64,000 bases of DNA from Roseateles terrae (GTDB lineage Bacteria > Pseudomonadota > Gammaproteobacteria > Burkholderiales > Burkholderiaceae_C): contig NZ_JACHXO010000003.1 of NCBI RefSeq assembly GCF_014192155.1, forward strand, positions 1 to 64,000. Direction: 5' to 3'. Under the pieces are notes generated by a model. It was given only the letters and a program-made list of their open reading frames with translations. It ran no database searches and had not been told where the DNA came from. Of the stretch, positions 55,938 to 64,000 are shown one piece after another. Made by a program: the position numbers and the translations under genes. Every line of letters begins with the position of its first letter. Positions within the stretch are counted from its first letter, which is position 1.

Positions 55938-57368
55938 TTACCCGACGCGGCAGACCTTCAGCATGTTGGTGCCGCCCGGATACCCCATCGGCTCGCCACA
56001 AGTGATGGCGTAGGTGTCTCCCGGCTTCAGGACACCACGCGCCACCAGCAGGTCCTCCGCCGCCTTCAAGGCCTGGTCGCGGTCATCAAAGTTGGGCATG
56101 AGCACCGGCGTAACATTGCGGTACAGCGCCATCTTGCGATGGGTCAGCACCTGCGAGGTCAGCGCATAGATCGGCACATGAATGCGGTGACGGCTCATCC
56201 ACAGCGCCGTGGAACCCGACTCTGTCAGCGCCACGATGGCCTTGCAGCCGAGGTGGTGCGCCGTGAACAGCGCGCCCATGGCGATCGACTGGTCAATACG
56301 GCCAAATTGGCGATTGGCGAAATCAGTGTCGAGGCTGACGAACTCGGCGTTCTCGGCTTCCAGCGCAATGCTGGCCATCTGTTCAATGGTCTCGACCGGG
56401 AAACGGCCCGCGGCCGTCTCCGCGCTCAGCATGACGGCGTCCGTACCGTCCAGCACCGCATTGGCCACGTCGGACACTTCCGCACGCGTCGGCACCGGGT
56501 TGACGATCATCGACTCCATCATCTGCGTGGCCGTGATGCAGAGCTTGTCCAGCTCACGTGCCATGCGGATCATGCGCTTCTGCAGCGCCGGCACCGCGGC
56601 GTGGCCCACTTCCACAGCCAGGTCGCCGCGGGCCACCATGATGCCGTCGCTGGCCTTCAGAATGGCTTCGAGGTGAGGAATCGCCTCGTAGCGCTCGATC
56701 TTGGCAATCATGCCGGGCTTGTGGCGCCACGGCTCGCCCGCCACGTTGGCCAGCTGACGGGCCATTTCCATGTCGGTCGCATTCTTGGGGAAACTGACCG
56801 CCAGGTATTCACACTGGAAGGACATCGCCGTCTTGATGTCTTCCATGTCCTTGGCCGTCAGCGCAGGCGCGGTCAGGCCGCCGCCCTGCTTGTTGATGCC
56901 CTTGTTGTTGGACAGCTCACCGCCCTGCTTGACGATGGTGTGCACCTGCGAGCCGCGCACCGACTCGACCGTCAACACCAGCAGGCCATCATTGAGCAGC
57001 AGGGTGTCGCCAGGCTTCACGTCGCGTGGCAGTTCCTTGTAGTCCAGGCCCACACACTGCTCATTGCCCAGCTCGGTACGGTCGGCATCCAGCACAAAGG
57101 GCGTGCCGTTGATCAGCTCGATCTTGCCGTTTTCAAACTTGCCGACGCGAATCTTCGGGCCCTGCAGGTCGGCCATGATGGCCACTTCCTTGCCCGCCCG
57201 CGCCGCCACTTCACGCACCAGGCGCGCACGGTCAATGTGGTCCTGCGCCTTGCCGTGCGAGAAGTTCAGACGCACCACGTCCACCCCCGATTGAATCATC
57301 CGCTCCAACACCTCCGGCGAGGACGATGCAGGACCCAGGGTGGCGACGATCTTGGTGGCGCGGAACAT
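55938..57368 (-). CDS. pyk: Pyruvate kinase
   Basis: Final ATP-forming step of glycolysis. The 476-residue protein begins RATKIVATLGPASSSPE and has GVDVVRLNFSHG, IMADLQGPKIRVG, SFPKNATD, MIAKIERYEAI and the signature GIMVARGDLAVEVG, then TDAVMLSAETAAGRFP. It is the beta-proteobacterial form close to E. coli PykA in length. It lies between the DUF4325 gene and maeB; 200 bp of non-coding DNA separate it from maeB, enough for its own promoter. Confidence 0.96.
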   Translation of the reverse strand: MFRATKIVATLGPASSSPEVLERMIQSGVDVVRLNFSHGKAQDHIDRARLVREVAARAGKEVAIMADLQGPKIRVGKFENGKIELINGTPFVLDADRTELGNEQCVGLDYKELPRDVKPGDTLLLNDGLLVLTVESVRGSQVHTIVKQGGELSNNKGINKQGGGLTAPALTAKDMEDIKTAMSFQCEYLAVSFPKNATDMEMARQLANVAGEPWRHKPGMIAKIERYEAIPHLEAILKASDGIMVARGDLAVEVGHAAVPALQKRMIRMARELDKLCITATQMMESMIVNPVPTRAEVSDVANAVLDGTDAVMLSAETAAGRFPVETIEQMASIALEAENAEFVSLDTDFANRQFGRIDQSIAMGALFTAHHLGCKAIVALTESGSTALWMSRHRIHVPIYALTSQVLTHRKMALYRNVTPVLMPNFDDRDQALKAAEDLLVARGVLKPGDTYAITCGEPMGYPGGTNMLKVCRVG

Positions 57369-57568
57369 GGCGTTGTCTCGGTCTGAAATTTAGTTACAGC
57401 CGCCGATTATGAATCGCATCGGCGTCGGCGAGGGGTTCCTGAAGGTTACCAGCGGGTTTCCAACACGGGGGACCCATTTCCAGGTCAGGGCGCCCGTGTT
57501 CAGTGCGGGGCACCCTGTCCAGCCCGGAGAACCGGCAAGTGCGGTGCCCCGGGCGGACGCCCGGCTCG

Positions 57569-59887
57569 TCAGGCGCGGCTGGCCTGCACGTCCGCGACCG
57601 CCAGCGCCGTCATATTGACGATGCGGCGCACGGTGGCCGAGGGGGTCAGGATGTGAACCGGGCGAGCTGCGCCCAGCAGGATCGGCCCGACGGTCACGCC
57701 CTGCCCGCCCACGATCTTCAGCACATTGAAGAGGATGTTGGCCGCGTCCAGCGTCGGCAGCACCAGCAGGTTGGCGTCACCCTTCAAGGTGCTGTCCGGC
57801 AGGAAGGTGTGGCGCACGTCTTCGGAGAGCGCCGCATCGCCATGCATTTCGCCGTCGCATTCGACATCCGGATGCTGTTCGACAAACAGGTCCCGCGCTT
57901 CGCGCATCTTCACCGCCGAGGGACGCTTGCTGGAGCCGAACATCGAGTGGGAGAGGAACGCCAGCTTGGGCGGCAGTCCGAAGCGCTTGAGCTCGTCCAC
58001 CGCCTGCGCCGCGATCTCCGCCAGTTGCTCGGCATCCGGGTTGTCATTGACGAAGGTGTCGGCAATGAACAGGGTGCGCTGTTCCAGCATGAGCGCATTC
58101 ATGGTGGCGAAATTGCGCACGCCCGGCTTGAGGCCGATGATGCTGTTGACATGCTCCAGGTGCGAGTCAAACCGACCGACCAGGCCGCAGATCATCGCGT
58201 CGGCATCGCCCAGGTGGATGGCCAGCGCGCCAATGGTGGTGTTGGAGCGCCGTACCGCCGACTTGGACATCTCCGGCGTGAAGCCCTCGCGGCCCATGAT
58301 CTGGTGATACGCCTCCCAGTACTGGCGGAAACGGGCGTCGTTTTCGGGGTCGATGACCGCCACATCCTCGCCCAGCTTCAGCCGCAGACCCGCCCGCTGC
58401 AGGCGCATCTGGATGACTTCGGGGCGACCGATCAGGGTGGGCTGCGCCAGACCTTCGTCCAGCGCCACCTGCACCGCACGCAGCACCCGCTCGTCTTCGC
58501 CTTCGGCATAAATGACGCGGGCCGGCGCGGCCTTGGCCGCTGCAAACACCGGACGCATGAACATGCCAGTCTGATAGACGAAACGCGAGAGCTGTTCGCG
58601 GTAGGCGTCCATGTCCTGGATGGGACGGGTGGCCACACCGGACTCCGCCGCAGCCTTGGCCACCGCCGGCGCAATGCGCAGGATCAGGCGGGAATCAAAC
58701 GGCTTGGGAATGATGTAGTCCGCGCCGAACACCAGCTCCTGGCCCGGATAGGCGGCCGCCACTTCCGGCGGCGTCTCGGCCTTGGCCAGCGCCGCGATTT
58801 CGCGGACGCAGGCCAGCTTCATGGCTTCAGTGATCTTGGTGGCGCCGCAATCGAGGGCACCACGGAAGATGTAGGGGAAGCACAGGACGTTGTTGACCTG
58901 GTTCGGGTAGTCCGAACGGCCCGTGGCCATGATGCAGTCCGGCCGCGCCTGCTTGGCCAGCTCGGGACGGATCTCCGGCTCCGGATTGGCCAGCGCCAGG
59001 ATGATCGGCTGACGCGCCATGGTCGAGACCATGTCCGCCGTCAGCACACCCGCGGCCGAGCAGCCCAGGAAGACGTCCGCATCCTTGACCACATCGGCCA
59101 GCGTGCGGGCCGGCGTGGTCTGGCAGTAACGGCGCTTGGATTCGTCCAGCTTGCCGGCATCGGCCCGCTCGGTCTGGATCACGCCCTTGGAATCGACCAC
59201 AAAGACGTTCTCGCGCTTGACGCCCAGGCCCACCATCACGTCCAGGCAGGCAATCGCCGCAGCCCCCGCGCCCGACACCGCCACCTTGACCGCGCCAATA
59301 TCCTTGCCCACCAGCTCCAGGCCGTTGAGCAGCGCCGCGCTGGAGATGATGGCCGTGCCGTGTTGGTCATCGTGGAAGACGGGGATGTTCATCCGCGCAC
59401 TCAGCTGCTTCTCGATGTAGAAGCACTCCGGCGCCTTGATGTCTTCCAGGTTGATGCCGCCCAGCGTCGGCTCCATGGCGGCAATGATCTCGACCAGCTT
59501 GTCCGGATCGCGCTCGGCCAGCTCGATGTCGAAGACGTCGATGCCGGCAAACTTCTTGAAGAGGCAGCCCTTGCCTTCCATCACCGGCTTGGCCGCCAGG
59601 GGACCGATGTCGCCCAGGCCCAGCACCGCCGTGCCGTTGGTGACCACGCCGACCAGGTTGCCGCGCGAGGTGTACTCCGCCGCCAGGGTCGGATCTTTTT
59701 CAATGTCCAGGCACGGATAGGCCACGCCCGGCGAGTAGGCCAGGGACAGGTCCCGCTGGTTCGACAAGGCCTTGGTCGGCGTGACCGCGATCTTGCCGCG
59801 GGTGGGATGACGGTGATAGTCCAGCGCTGCCTCACGCAGCGCCGCTTCGGCAAGACTCAGGCCGTGGCCGTCGTGGTGTTCACTCAT
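57569..59887 (-). CDS. maeB: NADP-dependent malic enzyme with phosphotransacetylase-like domain
   Basis: Converts malate to pyruvate, giving NADPH. The 772-residue protein joins a malic-enzyme part (about 1-430) with [21 protein letters not shown] and an NAD(P)-fold ([13 protein letters not shown]) to a PTA_PTB domain (about 445-760) with [13 protein letters not shown]-like, LIGRPEVI and [14 protein letters not shown]. The second domain is usually regulatory and not catalytic in this family (acetyl-CoA sensing). The ATG at 59887 gives the family N-terminus. Confidence 0.95.
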   Translation of the reverse strand: MSEHHDGHGLSLAEAALREAALDYHRHPTRGKIAVTPTKALSNQRDLSLAYSPGVAYPCLDIEKDPTLAAEYTSRGNLVGVVTNGTAVLGLGDIGPLAAKPVMEGKGCLFKKFAGIDVFDIELAERDPDKLVEIIAAMEPTLGGINLEDIKAPECFYIEKQLSARMNIPVFHDDQHGTAIISSAALLNGLELVGKDIGAVKVAVSGAGAAAIACLDVMVGLGVKRENVFVVDSKGVIQTERADAGKLDESKRRYCQTTPARTLADVVKDADVFLGCSAAGVLTADMVSTMARQPIILALANPEPEIRPELAKQARPDCIMATGRSDYPNQVNNVLCFPYIFRGALDCGATKITEAMKLACVREIAALAKAETPPEVAAAYPGQELVFGADYIIPKPFDSRLILRIAPAVAKAAAESGVATRPIQDMDAYREQLSRFVYQTGMFMRPVFAAAKAAPARVIYAEGEDERVLRAVQVALDEGLAQPTLIGRPEVIQMRLQRAGLRLKLGEDVAVIDPENDARFRQYWEAYHQIMGREGFTPEMSKSAVRRSNTTIGALAIHLGDADAMICGLVGRFDSHLEHVNSIIGLKPGVRNFATMNALMLEQRTLFIADTFVNDNPDAEQLAEIAAQAVDELKRFGLPPKLAFLSHSMFGSSKRPSAVKMREARDLFVEQHPDVECDGEMHGDAALSEDVRHTFLPDSTLKGDANLLVLPTLDAANILFNVLKIVGGQGVTVGPILLGAARPVHILTPSATVRRIVNMTALAVADVQASRA

Positions 59888-60192
59888 GCGGGTTCTCCAG
59901 ATGCTTCCATTAGACAGGAGCCTCTACTCCGTCCAAAGGGGCTCGAAGCTTAAAGGCTCCCGGCCCCGCCTGCCGATGCTTTCAGTTTTGACTTCCATGC
60001 AAAGATGGCCTTCGATTGCGCGCTCTCCATTCGCCCAGCTGCATCATTCGCACAACATCTCGAGTGACTTCCCCAGAGATCGCAGCTGTGACGACATGTT
60101 TCTGAGGCATGCCATCCCTAGAATCGCGCCCGCCCCAAGGCCGTCCCCCGTCCCGTACAGCCTTGTTTTCCAGCCTTCGTGATTGCCAGAGC
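59888..60192. promoter_or_regulatory. Divergent region between maeB and the PstS-like gene
   Basis: 305 bp with no gene. TAGAAT at 60119-60124 is a good candidate -10 for the PstS-like gene. CTGTGAC and CTGAGG (60085-60107) resemble only half-matches to a Pho box; I do not call one. Confidence 0.45.
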
Positions 60193-61389
60193 ATGCCTTT
60201 CAAGACACATTTCCTGTGGTGGCCCATGAGCCTTTCGGGCCGCACCCTTTTCTCGGCAACCGCCCCGGGCACGGTCCCGGTCGGTGCTTCGGCCACTGCT
60301 TTGGTCACCGCTTCCGTGAGGTTCGCTCCCAGCGCCAACGACCGTGGCCACTGGCTGCGCCCGCTGCTGATGGGCGCCCTGCTCACCCTGGCCGGTCATG
60401 CGTTTGCCCAGGTGCAAGGCGCCGGCGCGTCCTTCCCGTCGCTGGTCTACGGACGCTGGGCCGCTGCTTATGAAAAGACCAGCGGTGGCCAACCGGTCCT
60501 CTACAAGGCCACCGGCTCGGGCGACGGCATCAAACGCATCAGTGCCCGCGAGGTGCAGTTTGGCGGCAGCGATTCGCCGCTGTCGGCGGACGAGCTAACC
60601 AAGCGCCATCTGGTGCAGATCCCCATGCTGGTGGGCGGCATCGTGCCGGTGGTGCAGCTGCCGAGCGTGCCGGAAGGCCGCCTGCAATTGAGCGGCGAGG
60701 TGCTGGCCGACCTGATGGCCGGCCGCATCCGTCAATGGAACGATCCGCGCATCGTGGCGCTGAATCCGGGACTGCCGTTGCCCGCCCTGGCCGTGCGCCG
60801 CGTGGTGCGTGCGGACAAGTCCGGCACCAGCGAGGGCTTCACCCGTTATCTGAGCGAGGTGTCGCCCAACTTTGCTTCGGAGGTTGGCGCCAATGCCTTG
60901 CCCAAGTGGCCGGGAGAGGTGGAACGCGCCGAAGGCAATGACGGCATGGTCAAGGCGTTGAAGGCGGCGCCGGGGTCGCTGGCGTATGTGAGCTACGACC
61001 GGGTGCAGGCGGAACGCCTCAATGCCGTCAAGCTGCGCAACGCGGCCGGCCAATGGGTGAGCGCGAATGAAGCCGGCTTCCGTGCGGCCATTGCCGAGAG
61101 CGATCTGTCCCGTCGCGGGGACGATCTGGCGTCGCTGATGAACCGGCCCGGCGCCACCAGCTGGCCCATCACCATGACCAGCTTCATCCTGATCGATGCG
61201 ACGCCGCCCAAGGGCGATGAGGCCTCACCGGTGATGCGCTTCCTCTACTGGTGCTTCATGCACGGGGACGACCTGACCCGCGGCACCGGCTTTGCACCGC
61301 TGCCGCTGACGCTCCAGTCCAAGCTGGCGGCACGCTTCGGTACGGTGAAGGCGCAGGACGGCAAGACGCCGATCTATCAGGCGATGTGA
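60193..61389 (+). CDS. Phosphate ABC transporter substrate-binding protein (PstS-like)
   Basis: A 398-residue protein with an unusually long N-terminal lead. The signal peptide core is PLLMGALLTLAGHAFAQ, about 55-75 residues in, so the start could be as late as there; 60193 and 60226 are alternatives. The mature part begins VQGAGASFPSLVYGRWA and has ATGSGDGIKRI, FGGSDSPLSADEL, GRIRQWNDPRIVALNPG, ADKSGTSEGFTRYL and GSLAYVSYD, all PstS marks (phosphate-contacting Thr/Ser/Asp). No pstC, pstA or pstB is adjacent, so it may be a solo scavenging protein. Convergent with pgk. Confidence 0.88.
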   Translation: MPFKTHFLWWPMSLSGRTLFSATAPGTVPVGASATALVTASVRFAPSANDRGHWLRPLLMGALLTLAGHAFAQVQGAGASFPSLVYGRWAAAYEKTSGGQPVLYKATGSGDGIKRISAREVQFGGSDSPLSADELTKRHLVQIPMLVGGIVPVVQLPSVPEGRLQLSGEVLADLMAGRIRQWNDPRIVALNPGLPLPALAVRRVVRADKSGTSEGFTRYLSEVSPNFASEVGANALPKWPGEVERAEGNDGMVKALKAAPGSLAYVSYDRVQAERLNAVKLRNAAGQWVSANEAGFRAAIAESDLSRRGDDLASLMNRPGATSWPITMTSFILIDATPPKGDEASPVMRFLYWCFMHGDDLTRGTGFAPLPLTLQSKLAARFGTVKAQDGKTPIYQAM

Positions 61390-61396
61390 AACGGCC

Positions 61397-61418
61397 AGCG
61401 GCCCCTCCCGGGGCCGCT
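61397..61418. terminator. Hairpin after the PstS-like gene
   Basis: AGCGGCCCC, loop TCCC, GGGGCCGCT, eight bases after the stop. A perfect 9-bp stem without a T-run, between convergent genes. Confidence 0.6.
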
Positions 61419-61441
61419 GTGCCATTCCATGAGCGGTGGCG

Positions 61442-61460
61442 CGCGCCGCGAAACGGCGCG
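61442..61460. terminator. Second hairpin, toward the pgk 3' end
   Basis: CGCGCCG, loop CGAAA, CGGCGCG. A perfect 7-bp stem 14 bp past the pgk stop codon; no T-run. Confidence 0.5.
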
Positions 61461-61473
61461 GGGCGTGACGAAC

Positions 61474-62667
61474 TCAGCCCGCAGCGCGGCGGCTGAGGAT
61501 CTCGAAGGCCGGCAGGGTCTTGCCTTCCAGCACTTCCAGGAAGGCACCGCCGCCGGTGGAGATATAGCCCACATCCTTCTCGATGCCGTACTTGGCAATG
61601 GCCGCCAGGGTGTCACCCCCCCCGGCAATCGAGAAGGCGTCCGACGCCGCAATGGCGCGGGCAATCGTCTCGGTGCCATGGGCAAACGCATCGAACTCGA
61701 ACACGCCCACCGGGCCGTTCCACACGATGGTGCCGGCAGCCTTGAGCTGCTCCGCCAGCTGAGCAGCGGTCTTGGGGCCGATGTCCAGGATCAGGTCGTC
61801 CGCCGCGACCTCGGTCGCCGCCTTGACGGTGGCCGGCGCATCGGCGGCAAAGGCCTTGGCCGTCACCACATCCACCGGGATCGGCACGGCCGCGCCGCGC
61901 GCCTTCATCGCTTCAATCACCGCCCTGGCTTCGTCCAGCAGGTCCGGCTCCGCCAGCGACTTGCCGATCGACAGGCCAGCGGCCAGCATGAAGGTGTTGG
62001 CAATGCCGCCCCCCACAATCAGGCCGTCCACATTGGCCGACAGCGACTTCAGGATGGTCAGCTTGGTCGACACCTTGGAACCGGCCACGATCGCCACCAG
62101 CGGACGCTTGGGATTGGCCAGGGCCTTGGTGATGGCGTCGATTTCCGCGGCCAGCAGCGGGCCGGCGCAGGCGATCTTGGCGAACTGGGCAATGCCGTAG
62201 GTGGACGCTTCCGCGCGGTGAGCCGTGCCGAAGGCATCGTGCACGAAGATGTCGCACAGGGCGGCCATCTTGCGGGCCAGCGCTTCGCTGTTTTTCTTCT
62301 CACCCTTGTTGACGCGGCAGTTTTCCAGCAACACGACCTGGCCCGGCGCCACGTCCACGCCGTCCACCCAGTCGGCCTTCAGCGGCACCTCACGACCGAG
62401 CAGTTCGCTCAATCGGCGGGCCACCGGTGCCAGCGAGTCTTCCGGCTTGAATTCACCTTCGGTCGGCCGACCGAGATGGGACGTGACCATCACGGCAGCG
62501 CCCGCCTTCAGTGCCATCTCGATGGCCGGGATACTGGCCCGCACGCGGGTGTCCTCGGTAATCTCGCCCGCATCGTTGAGCGGCACGTTGAGGTCAGCAC
62601 GGATGAACACACGCTGCTGATCGACCTTGCCGGCACTGATCAGGTCGGCGAAACGCAAGACATTCAT
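61474..62667 (-). CDS. pgk: Phosphoglycerate kinase
   Basis: Substrate-level ATP formation from 1,3-bisphosphoglycerate. The 397-residue protein begins [30 protein letters not shown] and has [66 protein letters not shown] and [13 protein letters not shown] 62667 marks the family start. It stands at the head of the same-strand run with pyk and fba further along, although maeB and a convergent PstS gene intervene. Confidence 0.97.
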   Translation of the reverse strand: MNVLRFADLISAGKVDQQRVFIRADLNVPLNDAGEITEDTRVRASIPAIEMALKAGAAVMVTSHLGRPTEGEFKPEDSLAPVARRLSELLGREVPLKADWVDGVDVAPGQVVLLENCRVNKGEKKNSEALARKMAALCDIFVHDAFGTAHRAEASTYGIAQFAKIACAGPLLAAEIDAITKALANPKRPLVAIVAGSKVSTKLTILKSLSANVDGLIVGGGIANTFMLAAGLSIGKSLAEPDLLDEARAVIEAMKARGAAVPIPVDVVTAKAFAADAPATVKAATEVAADDLILDIGPKTAAQLAEQLKAAGTIVWNGPVGVFEFDAFAHGTETIARAIAASDAFSIAGGGDTLAAIAKYGIEKDVGYISTGGGAFLEVLEGKTLPAFEILSRRAAG

Positions 62668-62762
62668 GGTGGATAGGCTGAAGTTGTGGGAAATCGAATT
62701 GGGGCGAAGCTTACCAAGACGTGGCACCCCACTCGTTCAGGCCCGCGTCCGAAACCAGGGAC

Positions 62763-63092
62763 TCACCAGCCCAGGCCGATGCGCAGGGCCAGCATCACCA
62801 CGGTGCCGCTGACGATGGTGCCGAGAATGCCGCGCTTCCAGAAGAAATAGGCCGTGGCCACGGCGGTGGCGTAGAGCCGCGCGTCCTTCCAGGTGGAGAC
62901 CAGCTCGCCCTGCGTCATGACGATCTCCGGCACGATCACCGCCGCCAGCGCGGCCAGCGGCGCGTAACGCAGGCCGTCGCGCAGCCAGTCGGGCATCGGC
63001 ACTTCGCGCTCGGGTATGAGGAAGAAGCCGCGCGTGAGCACGGTGATCAGCGCCATGCCGGCGATGCCCAGCAAGGTTTCCCAGAGGCTCAT
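62763..63092 (-). CDS. azlD: Branched-chain amino acid exporter small subunit AzlD
   Basis: A 109-residue membrane protein with about four helices (SLWETLLGIAGMALITVLTRG; RYAPLAALAAVIVPEI; YATAVATAYFFW; GTIVSGTVVMLAL). It matches AzlD, which with AzlC exports branched-chain amino acids or analogues. ATGA overlap with azlC shows coupling. Confidence 0.9.
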   Translation of the reverse strand: MSLWETLLGIAGMALITVLTRGFFLIPEREVPMPDWLRDGLRYAPLAALAAVIVPEIVMTQGELVSTWKDARLYATAVATAYFFWKRGILGTIVSGTVVMLALRIGLGW

Positions 63093-63826
63093 GCAGCCCT
63101 CCCGCGCTGGCCGTCCGTGTTCGGCGCCCAGCGTTCCATCATGAGACCCGCCGCCACCGCGGCGGCAATCGCCACCAGGATGTTGAGCCGCAGCGGCAGG
63201 CCGTACGCCGCCACCGCCGCGCAAGCGGCCACCGCCGCCGACACCCAGGTGTTGCGGTTGCCCAGCAGCGAATAACTCAGCCCCAGCAGCGCCAGAACGC
63301 CTGCAAAGCCCAGGCCCCAGTTCGTCGGAATGCGGTCCGCGAGGAAGATGCCCGCAATCGCCGGCACCTGCCAGGCAAACCAGTTGATGGCGACCCCGCC
63401 CCAGAAGTACGGCACCTGCCGTTCTGGGTCGGGCTTCATGTCGGGGAAGCGCTTGAGGAAAGCGACGTAGTTGAGGTCGGCCGCGAAGTAAGCCATCCAC
63501 AGACGCTGGCCGCGAGGCAGCGGTGCCAGATAGTGGCGCCACTGGGTGCTGAAGATGACGAAGCGCAGATTCACGCAGAAGGAGGTGGCCCAGAGCACCC
63601 ACAGCGGTGCGCCGCTGGCCAGCAGCGGCAGCGAGGCCAGCTGCGAGCTGCCCGCAAACACCACCAGGCTCATAAAGAGCGCCATGCCGACGCTCAGGCC
63701 GCTCTTGACCATCGCCACGCCGGTCACCAGCCCCCAGGCGGAAATGCCCAGGGTAATGCCCAGCATGTCGCGGGCCCCTTGCCGGAATTCAGGATGTCGC
63801 CAGTGCGCGGGAATGTGGTCGGCCAT
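63089..63826 (-). CDS. azlC: Branched-chain amino acid exporter large subunit AzlC
   Basis: A 245-residue integral membrane protein with about seven hydrophobic helices. It shows EFRQGARDMLGITLGISAWG, GLSVGMALFMSLVVFAGSSQLASL and WATSFCVNLRFVIFSTQWRHYL, all AzlC marks. ATG 63826 gives the cytoplasmic N-terminus normally found. It overlaps azlD by ATGA and forms a two-gene operon; its promoter is in the end of the window. No regulator gene is next to it here. Confidence 0.93.
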   Translation of the reverse strand: MADHIPAHWRHPEFRQGARDMLGITLGISAWGLVTGVAMVKSGLSVGMALFMSLVVFAGSSQLASLPLLASGAPLWVLWATSFCVNLRFVIFSTQWRHYLAPLPRGQRLWMAYFAADLNYVAFLKRFPDMKPDPERQVPYFWGGVAINWFAWQVPAIAGIFLADRIPTNWGLGFAGVLALLGLSYSLLGNRNTWVSAAVAACAAVAAYGLPLRLNILVAIAAAVAAGLMMERWAPNTDGQRGRAA

Positions 63827-64000
63827 GCCCGGATTGTCCGCCCTGGCCTGCAGGAGGTGTCGCCCGTCGCCCACGATGGATTGGGGACAGTTCCGACATT
63901 CGCCCGTCGTCGGAGTGGCGCCCCCCCGCGCGGGCGGCCTTCATCAGTGCGATTGCCGTTCGAGCCGGCATCAAGACATCACGCCAGAAGCACAGCGGCC
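63827..64000. other. Right edge of the window, no gene
   Basis: The 174 bp to the window end hold the probable azlC promoter; no start codon with family similarity or RNA gene was seen. Confidence 0.45.

Noticed and set aside
57503-59953. An open frame of more than 800 codons opposite maeB
   Set aside because: maeB has intact domains in the other strand; the shadow has no ribosome site or known motif.
60085-60107. Pho box upstream of the PstS-like gene
   Set aside because: Only two weak half-matches to CTGTCAT, with wrong spacing.

Overview
The window is GC-rich (third codon positions almost all G or C) with dense, tightly packed genes. It looks like a chromosomal segment of a Burkholderiales beta-proteobacterium, most like the Roseateles/Mitsuaria/Rubrivivax group. 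This rests on gene content and order (tsaB-rimI-type 4 udg, ahcY behind an SAH riboswitch followed by tlyA and metF, the purC/purE/purK/Sua5 and pgk/pyk/fba cluster, DUF484-xerC with dapF and an LpxL-type acyltransferase) and on protein signatures, not on a database search.

Positions 1-3829 are accessory DNA. They hold the 5' end of an IS3-family element, a nuclease-like gene that the element probably cut short, and a large helicase-nuclease facing it. A 456-bp gene-free stretch follows, ending in three abutting 20-bp repeats 30 bp from the glmS stop codon. Insertion just downstream of glmS and end repeats of this kind suggest a Tn7-like element carrying defence-type cargo.

Positions 3830-20193 are housekeeping and regulatory: glmS with a divergent Lrp-type regulator, an RlmI-like methyltransferase, a cytochrome b561, a duplicated outer-membrane barrel protein, the chain lpxL-type acyltransferase > dapF > DUF484 > xerC on the minus strand, metK with a structured leader, a GGDEF response regulator, a YcaQ-like glycosylase, and an AraC/aldo-keto reductase pair.

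Positions 20194-23676 hold the most unusual gene. It is an 810-residue fusion of a cysteine desulfurase, a persulfide-dioxygenase-like metallo-beta-lactamase domain and a rhodanese, divergent from a DecR-like Lrp regulator. The domain order suggests a one-polypeptide route from cysteine sulfane sulfur to sulfite or thiosulfate. Positions 23695-26976 form a methyl-cycle unit (SAH riboswitch, ahcY, tlyA, metF).

Positions 27095-43241 mix envelope, folate and repair genes: OmpW, pepQ with a 5-FCL paralogue, TfoX, LysR/DUF2917, a second 5-FCL back-to-back with slt, a GST, a small exosortase-type surface protein, cca, and an apparent five-gene operon tsaB-rimI-udg-PAS/GGDEF/EAL-SAM methyltransferase. 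Positions 43291-46685 encode a second OmpW and two exported lipoproteins: an alpha/beta lipase behind a TetR-type operator, and an SGNH-like protein lacking its catalytic residues.

Positions 46682-63826 are purine synthesis, tRNA t6A formation and lower glycolysis (Sua5, purK, purE, cnoX, purC, fba, pyk, maeB, pgk), interrupted by a TPR protein, a histidine-kinase-like ATPase with DUF4325, a PstS-like protein, and finally azlC-azlD for branched-chain amino acid export.
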